DNA of 64,000 nt from Hymenobacter nitidus (lineage in GTDB: Bacteria > Bacteroidota > Bacteroidia > Cytophagales > Hymenobacteraceae): assembly GCF_020447315.1 (NCBI RefSeq), contig NZ_JAJADQ010000001.1:62001-126000 (forward strand). The letters run 5' to 3'. Each line of letters begins with the position of its first letter. The stretch's first letter is position 1. The notes below the pieces were generated by a model. That model did not search any database. It had not been told where the DNA came from and saw only the letters and a list, made by a program, of their open reading frames with translations. Made by a program: the position numbers and the translations under genes. Of the stretch, positions 7,957 to 17,483 are shown one piece after another.

Positions 7957-8436
7957 TTAGCGGCGGCGCTTTTTGGAGCTGCTCTTTTTCCTGGTGGTAC
8001 TGCTTTTCTTCTTGGTGGTGTGCTTGCGGGCCGAGCTGCTGGAGCGGCGGTGCGACGAAGAGCTGTGCCGGTGCGTGGCGCGCGGGCGGGCGGCGGGCTT
8101 GGCGGCCGGCGCGGCGGCTTCTTCGGGCTTGGCTTCTTCCGGGCCAATAAAGTTGCGGGCTGAAGCCTCGTTGGTGGCCGTGGTAGCCTGGCTGGCGGCT
8201 TCTTCCTGCGCGGCAGCTTTCAGGGCGGCGGCCTGCTTGCGGCGCACGGGCATCAGAAAGTCGCGCTCGGCCCGCTCCCGGGACGAGAGCTTTTCCTCGC
8301 CGGGCAGCGGCGCCGTAACGGGCAAGGCTACCTGGCCCCTGTGGTCGGTCGAAACGGCTTTTTTTCCTCCTTGAGCGAAGGCCGACACACTGCAAACCAG
8401 TAGGCCAGCCAGAACAGATAAGGTACGCATAGGCAT
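7957..8436 (-). CDS. Secreted basic hypothetical protein
   Basis: A 159-residue protein with a clear Sec signal peptide (MRTLSVLAGLLVCSVSAFAQ). An Ala/Glu-rich middle follows, and the C-terminal third is very rich in Ser, Lys, Arg and Thr and ends in KKRRR, resembling histone-H1-like tails. No catalytic motif is visible. Two ATGs (8436 and 8430) are possible; both keep the signal peptide. It is convergent with the ferredoxin gene and shares its terminator. A role in binding polyanions at the cell surface is only a guess. Confidence 0.65.
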   Translation of the reverse strand: MPMRTLSVLAGLLVCSVSAFAQGGKKAVSTDHRGQVALPVTAPLPGEEKLSSRERAERDFLMPVRRKQAAALKAAAQEEAASQATTATNEASARNFIGPEEAKPEEAAAPAAKPAARPRATHRHSSSSHRRSSSSARKHTTKKKSSTTRKKSSSKKRRR

Positions 8437-8571
8437 TATTGCAAAAGACTAGGAAATGGCAAAATTACTATTGCCGTTTCCTAATAACAAACCACTAAGG
8501 AGTTTAGACCGAGTCAAAGCCCTTTTCAGCTACCCCAGGCAGGGTTTGGTCCTGAAAAATGCAATTTCTTT

Positions 8572-11500
8572 CTACCTCCTTCCAAGTGGCTCGACCTGCA
8601 CCCGGGCCCCGGCCGCGTGGCTGGTAAACTCGGGCGCGTACAGGCATTGAATCTGGCTGAGCCCGCCGGAGAAATTTCCGCTTTGGGCCGCGCGCAGGCG
8701 GTATTCGAAGGTGTGCGTGCCCTTGGGGAAGCTGCTCAGAAAGAAGCTCGTGGCCGCGTCGCGGGGGCTTTCGTAGTAGCCCAGCCCGCCCTGGTAGCGG
8801 TAGCCGCTGGTTTGGCCGATTAGTTCCAGCCCCGCCGCCCTTTGGTCCTTTAGGTGCACGTACTCCAGGTCGCGGTCGGAGCGCAGCACGAGGCGCACTA
8901 CCAGTACGTCGCCAACCCGCAGCGGCGTGCTGGAAGTAAGCGGCTCGAGCACCGGGCCGCCCGCCGTGCGCTGCTCCCGAAACAGCTGCCGCTCCAGGCT
9001 CAGGGGCGTGGCAGCGGGCGTCACCTTATCCAGCTGCTCGAAGTACTGCCAGTACAAGGCTCCCCAGGCCACGCCGGCATCCGGCTTCTGTACCGTCACG
9101 GTGCCCTGGGCAGCCTTAACATCAGCCGCCGGCCAGGTGGTTTTGAAATAGCCGGTGCCGGCCTGCTGGGAAGTGGGCTTCACCGTTTCCGGGCCCACTT
9201 GTATCCGGAGCGGAGCGGCGGGCTGCAGCCAGTCGGAGCCGCGCAGCAGCAGGGCGTAGCAGGCATCGGCCGTGGCGCGGGTGCTTTCCCAGCTTTGCGT
9301 CTGCTTGCGCTTGAGCAGCCACAGCTTCATTTCATCCACGGCTTTCTGGTCGTTGCTGATTTCGTCGTAGGCCTCAATGAGCGTGGCCTGGGTTTCGGTG
9401 GGTGCCTCGCGCCAATAGTAGCCGCCGCGCACTTCTTTCCAGTACATGCCCAGTTCGGGCGAGTGCAGGGCATTTTCGGAAAGCCCGCGCATAATATCCT
9501 TGACCACCGCTGGCTGGCTTTTGCCGCGGTGCAGCGCCAGGGCCGTCAGGGCCTGGAGGTAGCGCGTCTGGCCGGCCCAGTGAGTGGCGACCTGCTGCTG
9601 GTAATACGCCAAGGCTGGCTGGGCCGCTTTGACTACGGTCGGCTGGGGCCAGAAGCTGCGCGCGTACAGGGCCTGAATGTGCAGATCTTGGAGGTGGTTT
9701 TGCTTCAGGTCCACGTTCTTCTGCCGGCGCAGCTCCGTGTAGTCTTGCTGCAGCTGCTCGTCGAGGTAGCGCAGAGCGTTGTCCAGCAGGGGCCGAGCCA
9801 GCGCGTCCTGCTGAGCATCGAAGGCCCCCAGCTGGCGCAGCTTGCCAAACCCGGCCACGATCAGCTGAGTGATGTAGCGGTCATCGGGCATCTTCTCAAA
9901 CCACGGGAAGGCGCCGGTGGGCTGCTGCATACGGGCCAGCTTGGTCAGAGCCTGGGTTGTTTCGCGCTGCAGCCGGGCCCCGTCGAATAGCTCCGTGAGA
10001 CGGCGCATCCGCTCGGTTTCGGTTTGGGCCTCACGCACCCAAGGCGTTTCCTGGAGCAGCAGCGTTTTCAGCTCCTGGTTTTGCTCCAGCTTGCTGGCAA
10101 GGGCTGCTTGGTTGCCGGCCTGGGCGGCGCGCTTCCACTCGGCCAGCACGGGCTGCAACTTCGGGTTCTGGCTCAGAATACGGGCGGCAATCAGGTTGGC
10201 ATAGAGGCGGCCGAATACCTGCTCGGAGGTTTCGTAGTGCGGCTCCAGCAGGTAGGGCAAGGCCTGTACAGCGTACCAGGCCGGGTTGGCCGTCATTTCC
10301 AGCGTCAGGGAATAGTTGCGGCGGGTAGCCGACGTGGTGCTGGCCAGCTTCGGCAGCACGAATTCGCGGGTGGCCGGGCCCACGATGGGCAGCGGCAGAC
10401 TTTCGGTAATGAGCACCCGGTTGGTCAGCACCGGCAGGGTATTTTCCTCGCCGTCGGAGAAGGTGGCGGGCGGCTCGTTTCTGGCTTGGCGCTTTTCGCC
10501 TTTCGTCTTTTTTCCGGCTTTCTGCTCCCCACCGGCTACCTGCCCCTGCGCTACCACGCGGTAGGTTATGGCTTCCAGCGGCACTTGTCCCTCGGCCGTC
10601 TCCGGAATCGTCAGCTCCCACTCCACCGCGCTGCTTTGGTTGGCGGCCAGGGCAAAGTTCTGCTGGGCGGCGCCTTTCAGCAGGCGGCTTTCCAGGGGCT
10701 GCTGGGTGCGGGCATCAAGCAAAAACAGCTGGGCTGTGCCGTTCAGGGGCTGGGCGGTGAGGTTACTGAGCTTGGCGGAGAAGCGCAGCTGGTCGCCTTC
10801 CCGGAAAAAGCGCGGGGCGTTGGGCGTCACCTGCAGCGGTTTCTGGGTGAGCAGCTCACGGCGCAGCAGCCCCGTGTGCAGCTGCTGGTCGTGGGCCAGG
10901 GCCAGCAGCTGCCAGCGCGTCACGGCCTCGGGCATCTGAAACTCCAGCACCATTTCACCCTGGGCATTGGTACGCAGCGCCGGCAGCCAGAGGGCCGTTT
11001 CGCGGAAGTCCTTACGCGCCTGCACGCCTGATAAGTCGGGGCGCGGCTGGCTGTCGTTCATTCCGGCTTGCTGCTCCTCTGCCACCCCGCCAAGTGCCGC
11101 GGCATTGCCTTGCACGCTCATAGCTTTGGCCATCCGGCTTGCGCGGGCTCCAGCGGGAGCCGGCGCGGCCATGGCATCACTAACTACCATGGCCTCGTAC
11201 AGCATGCCGCCCCCATTTCGGTCGAAAGCACCCCAGGTATTTAGCGCTGGATACACTAAGGCGGCGGGCTCCGGACTCAGCTTGGTCAGGAACAGCACAC
11301 GCGAGTTCAGCTGCGCAAATTCACCCTGCCAGGCAAAGCGGATGGGATAATAGTTGTCCTGAAACACCAGGGGGGCGAAAGAGTGCGGCTGAAATACGTC
11401 CAGCGACTGGTCGTAGAGCGTGGCCAGCAGCTCACCGTCGGCGGGCTTGCCATCTGCCTGCCGAATCGTAACGCGCCAGGTTTCCTTCTGGCCCGGCTGC

Positions 11501-14500
11501 AGTTTGTCGCGGAAAGTGGCAATACCCAGGCTCAGGGGCGCGGGCGGCAGCACCACGCGCACCACAGCCGTGTGGCGGTAGAGGCGGTTGTCGCGCACCT
11601 GGGTGATATGAATGTAGAGCGGCCGGCCCTGCAGGCTCGGGTCGGCGGGTACCAGCACGCGGCGCTGCTCGTTGGCGGCCAGCGTCAGCCATTCCTTGCG
11701 CAGCAGCTGGCCCCCACCCTCCACTTCGAGCAGCACGCGGGTATCAGCGTTGCGGCTGCCCAGCAGCAGCGTGGCCGTCTGGCCGGCCGCTACCGTATCC
11801 TGCAGGCTCACGACCCAATCGGGGGTGGCGTACGGAATAGTAGCGGCCTGCGAATCGTAGAGCGTAAACCGCTGCCGCGCCTGGGCCGAGTCGGCGGTAG
11901 TGGCCCGGGCCTCCAGCTCGTAGCGGCCCGTGGGCAGGGCACTCAGCACGGCATTCAGGTCCAGCACGGAGGTTTTCTCGGTCGAGAACGGCAGCTCCCG
12001 CACCAGCTTCTGGTCGAAGGGCTGGTTGTCTTCGGAAACCGGGATGAACTCCGGCAGGCCGGCGGGCCGGGCTTGGGGCGTCAGGGCGTAGAGCCGGAGC
12101 GTGCCTGCCACGGGCCGGGGCTGACCGGTAGCGCCCATACTATATAGGTGCAGCGCGGGCAGGCGTTGCCGGTCGAGCAGGGCGGGCATTTCCAGGCGCA
12201 GCTGCACCGGCTGGTTGCCAACCAACACCGTTTCTTTGCCCGTGCGGGTTTCGCCGGCGGCATCCGTCACGTCGGCCGTTACCTCAAACAGGTGGCCCGG
12301 CTGCCAGCGCAGGCCCGCGGGCACGTCGCTTGGCGCCGCTACAAAGCTCACCGTGAAGTTGCCGTCCGCATCGGTTTGAGCGGTACCTTGGGCTATTTCA
12401 GTTGTTCCTTCCCGGCCCGGCAGGCCGCGCCCGTCGTAGCTGAACAGGGGCAGCAGCACGCGCCGCACTACCCGGTAGCTTACCGTGGCGCCATCCACGG
12501 GCTGGCCGGCGTAGGCCGCAGCCTGCCCGCGCAGGGTTATTTCCTTGCCCAGCGCTGGTGTGCCGGTTATGGGTTGAAAGGTGACGGCAAAAGTGGGCCG
12601 CTTGTAGTCTTCCACCCCGAAACCAACGCTGCCGTGCTCGGTCTGCAGGCTCATCTGCCCGTTCAGCAGGCCCGTGGGCAATACCAGGGAGCCATGGAAG
12701 CTGCCAAAAACCGAGCTGGTAAAAGGCATTGTTTGAACTGTCTGCCCGTTCACATCCACCAGGCGCACCGTCACAGCCTCATTTACCAACAGCCGGGCCT
12801 TGCCGCCGGTGTTTTCCGCGACGATACCCTTGAAATACAGCGTCTGGCCCGGCCGGTAGATGCTGCGGTCGGTGTAGAGAAAGGTTTGGCGCTGGGTATG
12901 GGCCTCGCTCGGCTCGTAATAAGCTGGGTGGTAGCCGGCAAAGCCGCCGATTTCGAGCGTGTCGGCGCCGCGTACTACCTGCACGCCATCGAGGTATTCC
13001 TGGCCGGCGGCTACAGTTTGCGGCTCGGTAGCCGGAAAGCGCAGCTCACCGGTGGCATCAGGCTGCTGCGCGGGGCCGGACCGGTAGCTGGTCTGGCGGG
13101 TTTTGGAATTATAACGCGCCAGCACGGGAATCACCCGCGCCTCGGGCAGCAGGGTTCCGCTGCGACGGTGCAGCAGCAGGACGCTGGTTTCGCGCTGCTT
13201 ATCATCAAAGCGCGTGAGGGCACTCAGCTCGCTCACCGACAGCACCGCGTAGCTGGTTGTGCCGCCAGGCCGGGCCTTGCTGGGTTCAGAGGCTTGGTTG
13301 CTGAGCAGAATCAGGTAGTGGCCCAGGGGCAGGGCGGCCCCGGCCCCGGTGATTTCCTGGGGGGCGTAGCGCGTGGGCGCGGCGAGTACGGGCACCGTCC
13401 AGGCTGCCGCAGGCGCAGTAGCCAGGGCGCGGGCGTAGCGTTTGGCAAACAGCACTTCCCGCCGCTGCTGGTAGCGTTGGTAGCTTTTCCATTCGTCCAG
13501 AGTAATGCGGTAGGCCCAGGCGTGCAGCTCCCGTACGTTGCGCCCCGAGGCGGCCAGGGCCCAGGGCTGGCCCGGCAGCACTACCTCGTCTGTGCTGAAG
13601 CTCAGCGTGGGCTGCTCGATTTCCTCCCGAATCCGCCGGGCCATTTTGGCGCCCCGCGAAGTCGGAAACCGCTCTTCCGCCGTACGGGCCGCGGCTACGG
13701 CCTGCTCGGGCTGACCGGCACGGTACTCCTGCGCCTGCCGGGCCAGAAACTCGGTGCTGATGGGCAACGCCCGGTACTCATCGGCCAGCCGCACCAGAGC
13801 CGCCAGATAGGCTGCCGACAACTGCGGGCTACTCAACCGCAGGAAATCAATGCGCTTGAGGTCCACGCTGGCCAGGGCGGCGCGGTTGCCGGCCTGTTGC
13901 AGCCGAAAGGCCGTCAGCTCCTGCAACACCCGCAACGCATGCAGGCGCCCATTCAGCGAATCGGCGGCGGGACCCGCCAGCGGCAGGCGGGCAAATTCCG
14001 GCGCGGGACCAAACAGGGCCGGGTCGGTGGGCTGAAACTGCTCGGCGGGCCGGGTGATATAGTATTCCTCGTTGCCCAGGGCATCGATGGCACGGTGAGC
14101 CAGCACGTCGTAGAGCGTGGGGCGCAGGCTGCGGGTTTCGGCCGTGCCGCCTTCTATGGCGTAGCCCAGGCTTTTGAGCAGTACCTGCTGCTGGCGCCCG
14201 GGCTCATCGGCTACCGACGCCCGGTAGTGGCGCACCACGGCGCTGCCGAGGCGGGCCGCATCCCAGGTTTGGATATCGGCGGTGCTGGCCGCGCCGCCCG
14301 CCGTGCGGTTATAGAGCTGGTAGCGGTGCTGCTGGTAGTAGGCGGCGTACAACTGGCCCAGCAGGCTGTGCAGAACCGGCCGGGCCGGAAACCGGGCGAC
14401 TTTCAAGTCGGCTTCGAGCAGGGCAATGGCTTTCTCATCGGCCTCTTCTTCCTTTGCCTCAAGCAGGCGCAGCTTGTAGAGCAGGGCCCGCAGGTACTCG

Positions 14501-14694
14501 GGCGTATCCTGCTGCTGCCGGGCCTGCCGGTAGAGCTCCTCCACCAGCGTGGCGGCCGACGCGGTTTGATTCTTGGCGAGCAGCGCATCTATCTGCTTCC
14601 ACTTGCGCGGGTCGGGAGCCGCGGGCAGCAAGGGGGCTGAAGAACCAATGAGCATAGCCAAACTAAACAGTACAAACAGGAGAAAAGAGCGCAT
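8572..14694 (-). CDS. Alpha-2-macroglobulin family protein, thioester-less
   Basis: A 2040-residue exported giant with an N-terminal hydrophobic signal segment (about residues 1-25). It has a Bacteroidota-type N-terminal helical part, repeated macroglobulin beta-domains (for example the MG segment near YTDRSIYRPGQTLYFKG), a flexible bait-like stretch, the conserved GVQARKDFRETALWLP segment of the A2M domain, and an alpha/alpha-toroid (complement-like) C-terminal region. Where thioester members carry C-x-E-Q, it has T-S-E-Q (Thr1489-Gln1492; codons 10219-10230), so no thioester can form. Bacterial homologues trap proteases in the periplasm or at the surface, often beside penicillin-binding protein PbpC; no such partner is present here. 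Large opposite-strand open frames across it are codon-bias shadows. Confidence 0.92.
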   Translation of the reverse strand: MRSFLLFVLFSLAMLIGSSAPLLPAAPDPRKWKQIDALLAKNQTASAATLVEELYRQARQQQDTPEYLRALLYKLRLLEAKEEEADEKAIALLEADLKVARFPARPVLHSLLGQLYAAYYQQHRYQLYNRTAGGAASTADIQTWDAARLGSAVVRHYRASVADEPGRQQQVLLKSLGYAIEGGTAETRSLRPTLYDVLAHRAIDALGNEEYYITRPAEQFQPTDPALFGPAPEFARLPLAGPAADSLNGRLHALRVLQELTAFRLQQAGNRAALASVDLKRIDFLRLSSPQLSAAYLAALVRLADEYRALPISTEFLARQAQEYRAGQPEQAVAAARTAEERFPTSRGAKMARRIREEIEQPTLSFSTDEVVLPGQPWALAASGRNVRELHAWAYRITLDEWKSYQRYQQRREVLFAKRYARALATAPAAAWTVPVLAAPTRYAPQEITGAGAALPLGHYLILLSNQASEPSKARPGGTTSYAVLSVSELSALTRFDDKQRETSVLLLHRRSGTLLPEARVIPVLARYNSKTRQTSYRSGPAQQPDATGELRFPATEPQTVAAGQEYLDGVQVVRGADTLEIGGFAGYHPAYYEPSEAHTQRQTFLYTDRSIYRPGQTLYFKGIVAENTGGKARLLVNEAVTVRLVDVNGQTVQTMPFTSSVFGSFHGSLVLPTGLLNGQMSLQTEHGSVGFGVEDYKRPTFAVTFQPITGTPALGKEITLRGQAAAYAGQPVDGATVSYRVVRRVLLPLFSYDGRGLPGREGTTEIAQGTAQTDADGNFTVSFVAAPSDVPAGLRWQPGHLFEVTADVTDAAGETRTGKETVLVGNQPVQLRLEMPALLDRQRLPALHLYSMGATGQPRPVAGTLRLYALTPQARPAGLPEFIPVSEDNQPFDQKLVRELPFSTEKTSVLDLNAVLSALPTGRYELEARATTADSAQARQRFTLYDSQAATIPYATPDWVVSLQDTVAAGQTATLLLGSRNADTRVLLEVEGGGQLLRKEWLTLAANEQRRVLVPADPSLQGRPLYIHITQVRDNRLYRHTAVVRVVLPPAPLSLGIATFRDKLQPGQKETWRVTIRQADGKPADGELLATLYDQSLDVFQPHSFAPLVFQDNYYPIRFAWQGEFAQLNSRVLFLTKLSPEPAALVYPALNTWGAFDRNGGGMLYEAMVVSDAMAAPAPAGARASRMAKAMSVQGNAAALGGVAEEQQAGMNDSQPRPDLSGVQARKDFRETALWLPALRTNAQGEMVLEFQMPEAVTRWQLLALAHDQQLHTGLLRRELLTQKPLQVTPNAPRFFREGDQLRFSAKLSNLTAQPLNGTAQLFLLDARTQQPLESRLLKGAAQQNFALAANQSSAVEWELTIPETAEGQVPLEAITYRVVAQGQVAGGEQKAGKKTKGEKRQARNEPPATFSDGEENTLPVLTNRVLITESLPLPIVGPATREFVLPKLASTTSATRRNYSLTLEMTANPAWYAVQALPYLLEPHYETSEQVFGRLYANLIAARILSQNPKLQPVLAEWKRAAQAGNQAALASKLEQNQELKTLLLQETPWVREAQTETERMRRLTELFDGARLQRETTQALTKLARMQQPTGAFPWFEKMPDDRYITQLIVAGFGKLRQLGAFDAQQDALARPLLDNALRYLDEQLQQDYTELRRQKNVDLKQNHLQDLHIQALYARSFWPQPTVVKAAQPALAYYQQQVATHWAGQTRYLQALTALALHRGKSQPAVVKDIMRGLSENALHSPELGMYWKEVRGGYYWREAPTETQATLIEAYDEISNDQKAVDEMKLWLLKRKQTQSWESTRATADACYALLLRGSDWLQPAAPLRIQVGPETVKPTSQQAGTGYFKTTWPAADVKAAQGTVTVQKPDAGVAWGALYWQYFEQLDKVTPAATPLSLERQLFREQRTAGGPVLEPLTSSTPLRVGDVLVVRLVLRSDRDLEYVHLKDQRAAGLELIGQTSGYRYQGGLGYYESPRDAATSFFLSSFPKGTHTFEYRLRAAQSGNFSGGLSQIQCLYAPEFTSHAAGARVQVEPLGRR

Positions 14695-14844
14695 ACGGCA
14701 GAAACGAAGGGGTTTGCAAGTTATGATGCCCCGGCTACCTCATTTCCACAACCACTGCCTTGTAGTAACAAGCATCTGATTATAAGCATTTTGTGATATT
14801 TCTCTAATTATTTTATAATATTTCAACTAAGTAATACTGCCATA

Positions 14845-14878
14845 TTGAAATAAAATCCTTCTCATAGTCCTATATTTG
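14845..14878 (+). promoter_or_regulatory. Promoter of the outer-membrane barrel gene
   Basis: TATATTTG at 14871-14878 fits the Bacteroidota -7 consensus. A TTG at 14845-14847 lies 23 bp upstream, a little farther than usual. The surrounding 240 bp (14695-14932) are markedly AT-rich and contain no gene. Confidence 0.55.
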
Positions 14879-14932
14879 AGCGCTCAATCACACAATTTTC
14901 ACCTATTCTTCATCTTCTCTCCCTAGAGCATT

Positions 14933-15616
14933 ATGAAAAAGCAATTACAACACGGCCTGCTGGCCGCCGCCCTGATGGTAGCCGGTGCTACTTCGGCCCA
15001 AGCCCAGGTTACCTTCGGCCCCCGCGTAGGCCTGAACGTAGCTAACATTGCTACCGATTTGCCCGGCAGCATCGAAATTGACACGAAGACCATCTTTGCT
15101 CCCCAGGTTGGCTTGACGCTGAATGCTCAGTTTGGCAACTTGTCGGTTCAGCCTTCCTTGCTGTTCTCGCAGAAGGGCTACAAGCTCGAAGAGGAGGAAG
15201 ATGATTATTCTTTCAAGGCAACTACTCGCCTGAGCTACGCTGAAATTCCAGTAAACTTGGTGTATACCACCGGTGGCACTGAAGGCTTCCAGGTATTTGC
15301 TGGTCCTTATGTAGGTTTTGGCATTGGTGGCAAATCGAAGTTCGAAGAGGATGATAACGGCGAAAAGTCGAGCGGCGAAGCCGACATCAAGTTTGCCAGC
15401 AAGGAAGGCGACGCCGAAAAAACCGAATACGTTCGCGCCCTTGATTTTGGCCTGAATGCTGGTGTTGGCTACAAAGCCGGCCCTATCCAGGCACAGTTGG
15501 GCTACGGCCTGGGCCTGTCGAACTTAGTTCCTAACGACGAGGACGACAAAGATCCTGAGTTCGAGTTCAAGAACCGTGTGTTCACCCTGAGCATCTCGTA
15601 TTTCTTCGGCGAATAG
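14933..15616 (+). CDS. PorT-like outer-membrane beta-barrel protein
   Basis: A 227-residue protein with a Sec signal peptide ending in SAQAQ, followed by alternating hydrophobic strands and acidic loops (EEEEDDYSF, EEDDNGEKSSGE). It ends in an aromatic strand (VFTLSISYFFGE), as expected for insertion by the BAM complex. It resembles the small 'porin family / outer membrane beta-barrel' proteins abundant in Bacteroidota. The specific role is unknown. Codon use suggests good expression, and it has its own promoter and a strong terminator. Confidence 0.8.
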   Translation: MKKQLQHGLLAAALMVAGATSAQAQVTFGPRVGLNVANIATDLPGSIEIDTKTIFAPQVGLTLNAQFGNLSVQPSLLFSQKGYKLEEEEDDYSFKATTRLSYAEIPVNLVYTTGGTEGFQVFAGPYVGFGIGGKSKFEEDDNGEKSSGEADIKFASKEGDAEKTEYVRALDFGLNAGVGYKAGPIQAQLGYGLGLSNLVPNDEDDKDPEFEFKNRVFTLSISYFFGE

Positions 15617-15635
15617 TTTATTCGACTGTCAGAAT

Positions 15636-15673
15636 AAAAAAAGCCTCTCCTGACCAGGAGAGGCTTTTTTTGT
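15636..15673. terminator. Bidirectional terminator
   Basis: A7 GCCTCTCCTG pairs perfectly with CAGGAGAGGC T7 (17-bp arms, 2-base spacer) between the convergent barrel and DinB genes. Confidence 0.9.
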
Positions 15674-15692
15674 GGAGTAAAGATTCCCGGGC

Positions 15693-16271
15693 TTAGGGCC
15701 GGTTGGTGCTGTCGAGCACCCGCTCGGCCTGGGCCACGTGGCGCTGCACGTGCGCGACGATGAACTCCAGTTGATCGGTCAGGCGCAGGTAGAGCAGCGG
15801 AATAATTGGGTTGGGAATGCGCACCGCGTTGGCATTGATGGAGCGGGCCTGCTGCACGATGTTGAGCAGCTCATCGAGCTGGCGCCCGAACACCTCTACC
15901 ACCGTGCGGGGCAGGCGGCTGCCGCTGGGCGCGTACTGCTGCGGCGACTTGAGCGGCTTCTCGCTGGCCGGCACCCGCATGGCGTCGATGAGCTTGCGGC
16001 CAAAAAAGCCGGATTTCACTGTTTCGGCCGGGCGGCTGCCCCGTTCCTGGGCCTGCTTCAGCTTGCGCAGAATGGTGGGCAAGTAGTGGCCGCCCACAAT
16101 ATTGAGGTGCTCCAGGCACTGACCCACGCTCCACTTATCGGTCGCCGGCCGGCGGTTTAGCTGGTCGTCGGAGAGCGGGCGGAAGCGGCGGGCAGTAATA
16201 TTCCGCACGGCTTGAAGCTCGGTGGCGAGTTGGTCAAGGAAGTCGGTAGTACGCAGGGCAGACTTACTCAT
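15693..16271 (-). CDS. DinB family protein
   Basis: A 192-residue four-helix-bundle protein of the DinB/YfiT superfamily. Conserved features are the N-terminal helix, RPLSDDQLNRRP, KWSVGQCLEHLNIVGGHYL with a likely metal-binding histidine, and the C-terminal LTDQLEFIVAHVQRHVAQAERV with two further histidines. This matches the three-histidine metal site of the superfamily, some members of which are thiol transferases; the function here is unknown. An upstream in-frame codon at 16343 would add 24 residues that look non-conserved, so the ATG at 16271 is chosen. Confidence 0.85.
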   Translation of the reverse strand: MSKSALRTTDFLDQLATELQAVRNITARRFRPLSDDQLNRRPATDKWSVGQCLEHLNIVGGHYLPTILRKLKQAQERGSRPAETVKSGFFGRKLIDAMRVPASEKPLKSPQQYAPSGSRLPRTVVEVFGRQLDELLNIVQQARSINANAVRIPNPIIPLLYLRLTDQLEFIVAHVQRHVAQAERVLDSTNRP

Positions 16272-16466
16272 GGCGGGCAGGATGAAATACGGGTAGCGGG
16301 CAACGGGCTGTAATATTACGCGCTGGCGCCGGTTTATTGGCAATTACGCACGCTCCGGCATTTCAGATATGCGCGGAGCGGGCAACAGCCAAGCCGGAAA
16401 GCGGCGTGTTGTGTAGAAGCTCTGCGCCAAATTTCCTATTATGCAGGGCTTATTACGCTATTCTAC

Positions 16467-17465
16467 GTGAAACATAAAATTATCAATTCGGCTGCCGCCC
16501 CGGGCTGGCAGCTTTGGGTGCGCCGCTATTTCAAGTTCTCGCGCCGCGAAACGTCCGGCATGGTGGTCTTGCTGCTGCTCATGCAGGGGCTGCTGTTTGC
16601 GCCTCAACTACTGCTGCCTGCCCTACCCCACTACGACCCGGCCCCCGACCAGGCGCAGCTCAACCTGCTGGCTGCCGAGCTGGCCGCTCAGCGTCAGCCC
16701 CGCGTGTACGCCGCGCGCTACCCCCGGCATACCTACCCGCGCCGGACCGTGGTGCCGCAGGTGCGGCTGGCTCCCTTCGACCCCAACACCCTGACGGCTA
16801 CCGATTGGGAAGCCCGGGGCGTGGCACACTTTCTGGCCCAGCGCCTCGTGCATTTCCGCGACGTTATCGGAGGCTTCAGGGCCAAGGAACAAATTAAGCG
16901 GACATATGGCCTGCCCGATTCGGTGTACGCCCGCCTGGCGCCGTATATCCAGCTGCCCGACCAATTGCCGCCCCGGGAAAAGCGCACGGCGCGGCAGTAT
17001 GCCAATACTGCCTACGAGCCGCACCCGGCCGGCAACTACGTGCGCAAGCCCAAAAACCTGGCGCCCTTCGACCTGAACGGCGCCGACACAACGCAGCTCA
17101 TGCAGATTCGGGGTATCGGGCGTGGCCTGTCGCGCCGCGTTATCGATTACCGCACCCAGCTGGGCGGCTTTCTGCGGGAAGAGCAGCTAACCGAAATCTA
17201 CAGCCTGCGCGATGCCCCCGACTTGGTAGACAGCCTGCGCAAATACACGTTTGTGACGCCCAGCTTCGCGCCGGCTATGCTGGACATCAACACAGCGCCC
17301 TTCGAAATCTTGCAGGCGCATCCCTACGTGGGCAAGCGGCTGGCCCGGGTGCTGGTGGCTTTCCGTCAGCAGCACCCACCCTTCAAGCAAGCCGACGACC
17401 TGCGGCAGATCCGGATTCTGGACGCCGAAACCCTGGATAAACTGCGGCCCTACCTGCGGTTTTAA
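16467..17465 (+). CDS. Membrane-anchored protein with three ComEA-like helix-hairpin-helix units
   Basis: A 332-residue protein. An N-terminal basic stretch and one hydrophobic segment (VVLLLLMQGLLFAPQLLL, about residues 32-50) anchor it. Three tandem ComEA-like units follow, starting LAPFDPNTLTATDWEARG, LAPFDLNGADTTQLMQIRGIG and LDINTAPFEILQAHPYVG. Such units bind DNA backbones non-specifically, and ComEA serves in DNA uptake. No ATG fits the frame before codon 32, so GTG at 16467 is taken as start. A role in DNA uptake or binding at the envelope is inferred; no other competence gene is nearby. Confidence 0.8.
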   Translation: MKHKIINSAAAPGWQLWVRRYFKFSRRETSGMVVLLLLMQGLLFAPQLLLPALPHYDPAPDQAQLNLLAAELAAQRQPRVYAARYPRHTYPRRTVVPQVRLAPFDPNTLTATDWEARGVAHFLAQRLVHFRDVIGGFRAKEQIKRTYGLPDSVYARLAPYIQLPDQLPPREKRTARQYANTAYEPHPAGNYVRKPKNLAPFDLNGADTTQLMQIRGIGRGLSRRVIDYRTQLGGFLREEQLTEIYSLRDAPDLVDSLRKYTFVTPSFAPAMLDINTAPFEILQAHPYVGKRLARVLVAFRQQHPPFKQADDLRQIRILDAETLDKLRPYLRF

Positions 17466-17483
17466 GCCGGAAATATCAGCCGC

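Noticed and set aside
12148-14640. 830-codon open frame on the plus strand
   Set aside because: It lies wholly antisense to the alpha-2-macroglobulin gene. Its composition (Gly/Arg/Gln-rich, no domain pattern) is the usual shadow of high-GC third positions.
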